From: DATJHM01 sp035493895
GTDB taxonomy: Bacteria; Chloroflexota; Ktedonobacteria; Ktedonobacterales; Ktedonobacteraceae
Direction: 5' to 3'
DNA length: 18,827 nt
Assembly (NCBI GenBank): GCA_035493895.1
Contig: DATJHM010000050.1
Coordinates: 1 to 18,827, forward strand
The translations under genes were made by a program, and so were the position numbers. Below, one piece after another: positions 14,740 through 18,827 of the stretch (positions are counted from its first letter, which is position 1; each line of letters opens with the position of its first letter). A model generated the notes under the pieces. The model made no database searches, was not told the DNA's origin, and saw nothing but the letters and a program-made list of their open reading frames with translations.

Positions 14740-15246
14740 AGATGGCCCTCCTTCCTTCCTTGCTTGCAGCATGTCCAGAAACACTGCGTCATTCTATTAC
14801 ATATAGACGCCAGCGAGGTTGCCATCCCCAATGTGACCTTTATGGAGACTCAAGAGTGACACTGATTTTGCTGAAAAAACAGGCTTCCAATCCTGACCTG
14901 GTTCAGTCCTTACTTACCTTTGCCGCTAGCCAGAGAAGAAAGAAGAAAAGGGCTATTTCTGTCCTTCATCCTTTTTTAATCATATAAAGCATAGATAAAG
15001 ATAAGATTCTTTTATCTCTTGATAAGAGATAAACATTTGTGATATGATAGAGCGAGAATAAAGAGCAATTCTACTCTGTCTTTCGCCAGGAACAGCTTCG
15101 GCACTTCGCTGCTTCTGTTTTCCCCAGTAAATGCCACTGGACATCCCCTCAGTCGATTTGACGAGGAGCCAGGGAGCAAACTGCGACCATCTGTCATTCC
15201 AGAGGCCGTATACAACCCCTGACTTATCATCCCGAAGGGACTATGG
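14740..15246. other. Divergent intergenic region before the MDR reductase, with long leader
   Basis: No gene is supported here. The left part must hold the pentapeptide-protein promoter, but none is clear. The right part holds the promoter/operator at 15011-15048 and then about 190 bases of leader before the MDR start. The leader contains small possible hairpins, for example CCAGT/ACTGG at about 15123-15139, but matches no riboswitch I recognise. Confidence 0.4.
15011..15048 (+). promoter_or_regulatory. Promoter with operator-like palindrome for the MDR reductase gene
   Basis: TTTATCTCTT (15011-15020) and AAGAGATAAA (15024-15033) form a perfect 10-bp inverted repeat with a 3-base centre. Its centre forms TTGATA (15019-15024), a near-consensus -35. 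After 18 bases comes TATGAT (15043-15048), a near-consensus -10. A protein bound to the palindrome would cover the -35 box, so repression is plausible. The regulator is unknown; no gene beside it is an obvious candidate. Confidence 0.6.
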
Positions 15247-16272
15247 ATGATGATAACAGAACCCAATAAGTCAACAGAAGTTAGCAAGACCTCCACACAC
15301 ATGAAAGCCATTGTTTATCACAACTATGGTTCACCCGATGTTCTTCAGCTGGAAGAAGTGCAAAAGCCGGTCCCGCAGGACAATGAAGTCCTGGTAAAAG
15401 TTCTTGCGGCATCCGCTGCTGCGGGCGACTGGCATCTTCTGCGCGCTAAACCATTCCTGGCTCGCTTCGTGTATGGGCTACTCAAACCGAAACACACGAT
15501 CCTCGGCGCTGCCGTAGCGGGGCAAGTTGAAACCGTGGGCCGCAATGTAACGCAGTTTCAGCCCGGTGATGAGGTATTCGGGGACTTATCCGCGTGTGGT
15601 TTTGGCGCTTTTGCCGAGTATGTTTCTGTGCCTGAAAACGCATTAGCATTGAAACCCACCCGATTGACATTCGAGGAAGCCGCGACCGTCCCTGTGTCGG
15701 CAGTTGCTGCCCTGCAAGGTCTGCGCAACCAGGGACACATTCAGCCTGGACAGAAAGTGCTGATCAATGGTGCGTCCGGCGGCGTGGGGACATTTGCGGT
15801 GCAGATTGCCAAATCATTTGGAGCTGAAGTCACTGCCGTATGCAGCACAGATAAAATGGAACTGATGCGCTCGATTGGGGCAGACCATGTCATTGATTAC
15901 ACGCAAGAAGATTTCACCCAAAATGGACAGCACTATGATCTGATTCTTGCTGCGAACGGATATCATCCGATTTCAGCATATCAGCGATCCTTAAGTCCCC
16001 AGGGCATTTATGTCATGACTGGAGGTTCCACCGCGCAAATGTTCCAGGCCATGCTCCTCGGCCCCTGGCTATCAAGGAAAGGCAGTCAGAAAATGGGGAA
16101 CTTGCTGGCGAAACCCAACCTGAGAGATTTGATTTTTATGAAAGAGCTGCTTGAAGCTGACAAAGTGACACCTGTCATCGATCGACGTTTCCCATTGCAG
16201 GACGTTGCGGACGCTATCCGCTACCTTGAAGCAGGACACGCCCGAGGAAAAGTAGCCATAACAATAGAGTAA
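15247..16272 (+). CDS. Zinc-independent MDR-family NAD(P)H quinone/alkene reductase-like protein
   Basis: The 341-residue protein is a medium-chain dehydrogenase/reductase of the quinone-oxidoreductase (zeta-crystallin-like) branch. MKAIVYHNYGSPDVLQLEEV begins the catalytic GroES-like domain. AAVAGQVETVG and FQPGDEVFGD follow, and the cofactor domain carries GASGGVGTFAVQIAK (175-189), which fits NADPH. The zinc ligands of alcohol dehydrogenases are absent. AAGGGA lies 7 bases before ATG 15247; ATG 15301 matches the family start but lacks a ribosome-binding site, so the 18 extra residues are probably translated. The true substrate is unknown; quinones or activated alkenes are typical. Transcription probably starts near 15055. 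Confidence 0.92.
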   Translation: MMITEPNKSTEVSKTSTHMKAIVYHNYGSPDVLQLEEVQKPVPQDNEVLVKVLAASAAAGDWHLLRAKPFLARFVYGLLKPKHTILGAAVAGQVETVGRNVTQFQPGDEVFGDLSACGFGAFAEYVSVPENALALKPTRLTFEEAATVPVSAVAALQGLRNQGHIQPGQKVLINGASGGVGTFAVQIAKSFGAEVTAVCSTDKMELMRSIGADHVIDYTQEDFTQNGQHYDLILAANGYHPISAYQRSLSPQGIYVMTGGSTAQMFQAMLLGPWLSRKGSQKMGNLLAKPNLRDLIFMKELLEADKVTPVIDRRFPLQDVADAIRYLEAGHARGKVAITIE

Positions 16273-16522
16273 ATGGAATTAACCCCACCGGGAGCGGTTT
16301 TCTCAACCAGCGAATCTCAGGGATACATACCCCATGCCTATAAACATCTTCGTAGAGGCGCGATCCCTACCTCTACGGTTGGGCGAGGTGGCCGGTGGGG
16401 GGACATGGATCGGCATGAAGCGCGATCCACGTCCCCTACCCGGCCATCGCGAATAGTCCATCTATTCTTAGGTTGATGCGTATTGGTCGCAGACAAGCCA
16501 CGACGGAATTGATGGGCGACGT
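16273..16522. repeat. Intergenic repeat region with two hairpins
   Basis: Between the convergent MDR and dehydrogenase genes lie two inverted repeats. The first is a perfect 8-bp stem, CGTAGAGG/CCTCTACG (16351-16358 and 16370-16377). The second has two 23-base arms (16390-16412 and 16423-16445) with one wobble pair, a 3-base mismatch bubble and a 10-base loop. GTAGAGGCGCGAT and GGCATGAAG in this region resemble GTAGCGGCGCGGT and GGCATGAAG near 8685-8723. The region probably combines a dispersed repeat with terminator function for both genes. The small open frames here are not credible genes. Confidence 0.65.
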
Positions 16523-17344
16523 CTACGCTCTTCCTTCACCACCTCTCAAGAGATCGTACAAAAAACTTGAAATGGGCGTGGGTGACTCCACCTGTTGTGC
16601 TGTCTTTTTGAAGAGGCCAATATCCTTCAAAGGGATCTTACTCTGGCTGAAAGGCAGCGTTTTCTCGGCAATCATCTTGCCATAGCTCTGATAGATGGGA
16701 GCGGGAAATAACGTCTGTGTCAGCATCTCGACCACTGCTTTTGGATCGACTCCGTTTTTCTCGGCCATCGTGAGTGCTTCTCCCAGAGAGCGTGCAGCCG
16801 AAATAATCAGGAAGTTTCCGACAAGCTTGACCAGCGTTGCCGCACCGACCTCTTCGCCAAAATCGAAGATTCCCTGTCCCCCCATCGCCTTCAGCAGAGG
16901 TCGGACACGTTCTTTGGCTCTCTGTGGACCCGCAAAAGGAATCCAGAGCTGTCGGGCGACCGCGGCCTCAGGTCTGCCAAAGATGGGTGCCTCGATATAG
17001 ACGCTACCATGTTGAGCATGTATGGCCGCAAGCTTCTTTGACGTTTCAGGCAACACCGTAGTCATCGAAAGATGGACCCCACCCGGTCCCAGTTGCGCTA
17101 AAAAACCATCGCTCATGACGACGCTTTCCAGAGCTGCATCATCCCACACAATAGTCGCAACAATCCCCCCGGTCGTCACGACATCAGCTAGTCGGGTCAT
17201 CAGTTGCGCGCCCTGCGCAACCAGAGATTCCGCTTTGCTCGCAGTGCGGTTGTATACCAGGAGAGAATACCCGGCATTGAGGAGATTGGTCGCCATTGGC
17301 AGGCCCAGATGGCCGAGTCCGATAAATCCGATCACTTCACTCAT
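16523..17344 (-). CDS. NAD(P)-dependent 3-hydroxyisobutyrate-dehydrogenase-like oxidoreductase
   Basis: The 273-residue protein belongs to the beta-hydroxyacid dehydrogenase family. N-terminal IGFIGLGHLGLPMA (Rossmann GxGxxG) and VYNRT (Arg suggests NADP) are followed by LSMTTVLPET in place of the usual substrate loop. APIFGRPEAA comes next, then catalytic Lys173 in GAATLVKLVGN, with Asn177 following. The C-terminal helical domain is complete. Substrates in the family include 3-hydroxyisobutyrate, tartronate semialdehyde and glyoxylate; this one cannot be assigned. The start at 17344 follows AGGAGG by 10 bases. The upstream-extended frame reads through the intergenic palindrome and is not used. 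A MerR gene lies 70 bases upstream, and a palindrome in that gap marks it as a regulated target. Confidence 0.92.
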   Translation of the reverse strand: MSEVIGFIGLGHLGLPMATNLLNAGYSLLVYNRTASKAESLVAQGAQLMTRLADVVTTGGIVATIVWDDAALESVVMSDGFLAQLGPGGVHLSMTTVLPETSKKLAAIHAQHGSVYIEAPIFGRPEAAVARQLWIPFAGPQRAKERVRPLLKAMGGQGIFDFGEEVGAATLVKLVGNFLIISAARSLGEALTMAEKNGVDPKAVVEMLTQTLFPAPIYQSYGKMIAEKTLPFSQSKIPLKDIGLFKKTAQQVESPTPISSFLYDLLRGGEGRA

Positions 17345-17378
17345 TGTTATCAATCCTCCTGAATGAGTTGCTACTTTA

Positions 17379-17400
17379 AACTTGACGTTAACGTCAAGTT
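17379..17400. promoter_or_regulatory. Perfect 22-bp palindrome, likely MerR operator before the dehydrogenase
   Basis: The site is a perfect palindrome with inner core TTGACGTTAACGTCAA and AAC/GTT flanks. It lies in the 70-base gap between the merR-type gene and the dehydrogenase. A degenerate copy lies before the merR-type gene (17817-17838, 17 of 22 matching). Two related sites beside a MerR gene strongly suggest it binds both. No good separate -35/-10 pair for the dehydrogenase is seen around it. Confidence 0.7.
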
Positions 17401-17414
17401 CAGGATAAAAAAAC

Positions 17415-17804
17415 CTAGTGTTGTTCTTTTTCCTCAAGCCAGCGCTCGAAGCGCTCGATATTGGCCTGTACATCGGCACGAAATTGCTGTAACGCATCGA
17501 TCTTCCGATCCGCCTCAGCGAGATGCTGGCGCAGGATGGCAAGAACTTTCTGTTTTGGTTGTATGCCACTGGGATCTATAAAGTAGAGGTCGATGACGTC
17601 ACGTATTTCATCCAGGCTCAGGCCAAGCTTTTTTAACTGATCAATTTTGCGCAGGCGGGCAAGCGTCTCCTCGGTGTAGTAGTGCTGACCGTGGCCTTCA
17701 CGCTCACCTGGAGGGAGCAAGCCAATGCTCTCGTAGTAGCGAACGGTGCGCGGAGTTACCTCGGCCCGTTCCGTCAAATCGCCTATACGCATGCGGTCAT
17801 CCAT
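17415..17804 (-). CDS. MerR-family transcriptional regulator
   Basis: The 129-residue protein has the MerR winged helix (RIGDLTERAEVTPRTVRYYE and SIGLLPPGEREGHGQHYYTE, about residues 6-44) and then LARLRKIDQLKKLGLSLDEIRDVIDLY. A long C-terminal dimerisation coiled-coil (about 80-125) lacks an extra sensor domain. No cysteine is present, so metal or redox sensing of the classic type is not supported; a small ligand or another signal is likely. GGAGG lies 6 bases before ATG 17804. A promoter and a palindromic site upstream suggest self-regulation, and a matching palindrome before the next gene suggests control of the dehydrogenase. Confidence 0.95.
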   Translation of the reverse strand: MDDRMRIGDLTERAEVTPRTVRYYESIGLLPPGEREGHGQHYYTEETLARLRKIDQLKKLGLSLDEIRDVIDLYFIDPSGIQPKQKVLAILRQHLAEADRKIDALQQFRADVQANIERFERWLEEKEQH

Positions 17805-17816
17805 CGCTCGCCTCCA

Positions 17817-17870
17817 AATGTTACGTTCACGTCATGTTTATAGAGTATACTCTTCGCGAGATATTGTCAA
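17817..17870 (-). promoter_or_regulatory. Promoter and second MerR-type site before the merR gene
   Basis: On the minus strand, TTGACA (17870-17865, perfect -35) and TATACT (17849-17844) are 15 bases apart, a little short. Just downstream, over the likely start point, lies an imperfect palindrome (17817-17838) with core TTACGTTCACGTCA. It matches 17 of 22 bases of the palindrome at 17379-17400. This fits autoregulation by the MerR protein. Confidence 0.6.
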
Positions 17871-18130
17871 GGATCTTACACAACACATTATAAGCCGTGA
17901 TGGTTCTGTAAGCATAGAGTCCACTTTTGTGTTGTCTTTGTACTATCCATACATTACACTCTGATAGGAATGATAAATGTAGGTGAAAGATTCCCTTACC
18001 TACTACCTACCTCCATTCTATCAGGTGTCTCTCTTGCCCAAAAGCTTTCTTGAAGTCCAATCAATTAACTTTTTAGACATTGCAGGTGCCTGGTGAGCAG
18101 GTTTATCCCACAAAAGTCAGGTGATTGTAT
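17839..18130. other. Intergenic region after the molybdopterin oxidoreductase
   Basis: No gene is supported. It contains the merR promoter at its left end and an interrupted hairpin at 17956-18028, which is downstream of the oxidoreductase stop codon. Confidence 0.5.
17956..18028. terminator. Interrupted long hairpin downstream of the molybdopterin oxidoreductase
   Basis: The outer stem pairs CTGATAG (17961-17967) with CTATCAG (18018-18024). It extends outward through ACAC/GTGT with one bulge and inward through AATG/CATT with another. An inner stem GTAGGT/ACCTAC lies at 17979-18003. It is about 100 bases past the minus-strand stop at 18131 and could end that transcript. No U-run is seen. Confidence 0.45.
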
Positions 18131-18827
18131 TTAGGAATCCCTATCGGCAGTCACGGTGACGAGGTTGGTATAGAACGTGCTACCGCCATTGAGGTCCGCT
18201 AATCGCTCAGAGGTTGTCCAGTTGACGTTGCGCTGGTCGGGACTAAACTTCGGCCACCAGACCGTTGTTGTGGCTAACACACCGGGCCGTACATCCTCAG
18301 TTACGTTGGCGATCAGACGACACCAGCCCCGTTCGTTGCTAATCCGCACGTGTTGGCCGCTGCGGATACCACGAGCTTCGGCGTCGTCTGGGTGGATTTG
18401 CAGAGTAGGGGCCTTTTCTTTGCTCATCAGACGATCCTGGTTGCCAAAGGTCGAACTGACAAAGTGATGGGCAGCGGGACAGAGGAGCGGCAATGGTTCA
18501 TTGCTGGATACCGTTTCGGACACTGGGGTGCCAATTTTTGCTTCTACCTCCTGCTGCCAGCCTGGTACAGGATCGTATCCCTGGGCCTCGGCTTGCGCGG
18601 AATATATCTCTACTTTGCCTGATGGAGTGGGGAAGACGCCGTGAGAAAAAGGAATCTGCTCATCAGCGGGGATCGAGAGCGGGGCGAAGCCTTCAGTCTT
18701 CAAGCGCTCAAGCGTGATATCCTTGAGGTGCGGTTCGTGAGCAGCCGTTGTCTCCAGTATTTCGCGAATAACGGTATCAGCGTCGTCTCTTAGCCACGAA
18801 TCGGTGAACCCCATGGCCGCAGCCAGA
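18131..18827 (-). CDS. Molybdopterin-dependent oxidoreductase, C-terminal part (cut by window edge)
   Basis: The frame is open from the window edge and runs to TAA at 18131, giving about 231 residues of a DMSO-reductase-family catalytic subunit. Visible parts are the end of the catalytic domain (PFSHGVFPTPSGKVEIYS) and the molybdopterin-dinucleotide-binding domain: LLCPAAHHFVSSTFGNQDRL, LQIHPDDAEARGIRSGQHVRISNERG, RPGVLATTTVWWP, NVNWTTSERLADLNGGSTFYTNLVTV. The N-terminal iron-sulphur and most of the molybdenum-binding region lie outside, so the substrate cannot be named. The ATG at 18814 is internal, not a start, because the frame continues upstream. Confidence 0.93.
   Translation of the reverse strand, partial: LAAAMGFTDSWLRDDADTVIREILETTAAHEPHLKDITLERLKTEGFAPLSIPADEQIPFSHGVFPTPSGKVEIYSAQAEAQGYDPVPGWQQEVEAKIGTPVSETVSSNEPLPLLCPAAHHFVSSTFGNQDRLMSKEKAPTLQIHPDDAEARGIRSGQHVRISNERGWCRLIANVTEDVRPGVLATTTVWWPKFSPDQRNVNWTTSERLADLNGGSTFYTNLVTVTADRDS

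Noticed and set aside
16273..16476. Small plus-strand frame after the MDR gene
   Set aside because: It translates the hairpin-forming repeat region, abuts the preceding stop codon and has no ribosome-binding site.

Overview
The window looks like a piece of a large-genome, free-living bacterial chromosome with mid-range GC. The mix of families suggests Chloroflexota of the Ktedonobacteria type: many one-component regulators, an MmyB-type regulator, a long GH38 mannosidase, a membrane-anchored pentapeptide-repeat protein, a DppA-like peptidase and GTAGnGGCGCG-type intergenic repeats. This placement is inferred from protein style, not from a marker gene. No rRNA, tRNA, insertion sequence, phage gene or CRISPR array was seen.

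Layout. Positions 1-296 (-) hold the start of a LysR regulator, divergent from isocitrate lyase (607-1884, +). An LLM-class flavin/F420 oxidoreductase (1984-2982, -) is divergent from an MmyB-type regulator (3183-4055, +). Next come a SAM methyltransferase (4172-5050, -) with a good promoter, and a tight minus-strand cluster running from 7296 down to 5236: Rid-family protein, HAD-phosphatase C-terminal remnant, M55 D-aminopeptidase, and a small membrane protein resembling EACC1. A divergent SDR (7670-8455, +) and an NTF2/SnoaL-like protein (8879-9238, +) follow. They face an ArsR-type regulator (9403-9777, -), a stand-alone receiver protein (9925-10326, -) and the GH38 alpha-mannosidase (10453-13626, -, GTG start). 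After a pentapeptide-repeat membrane protein (13804-14739, -) come a zinc-less MDR reductase (15247-16272, +), a 3-hydroxyisobutyrate-dehydrogenase-like enzyme (16523-17344, -), its MerR regulator (17415-17804, -) and the C-terminal end of a molybdopterin oxidoreductase (18131 to the window edge, -).

The window is mostly small regulator-enzyme pairs rather than one large pathway. The best-supported regulatory unit is the MerR gene and the dehydrogenase after it. A perfect 22-bp palindrome lies before the dehydrogenase, and a 17/22 match to it lies before merR. Other notable points are an SDR without YxxxK, a Rid protein without the RidA arginine, a HAD remnant without its catalytic aspartate, a perfect 19-bp inverted repeat around an extended -10 box, and several long hairpins between convergent genes. 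No convincing new multi-gene system was found. The Rid/HAD-remnant/M55/EACC1-like cluster is the closest candidate.
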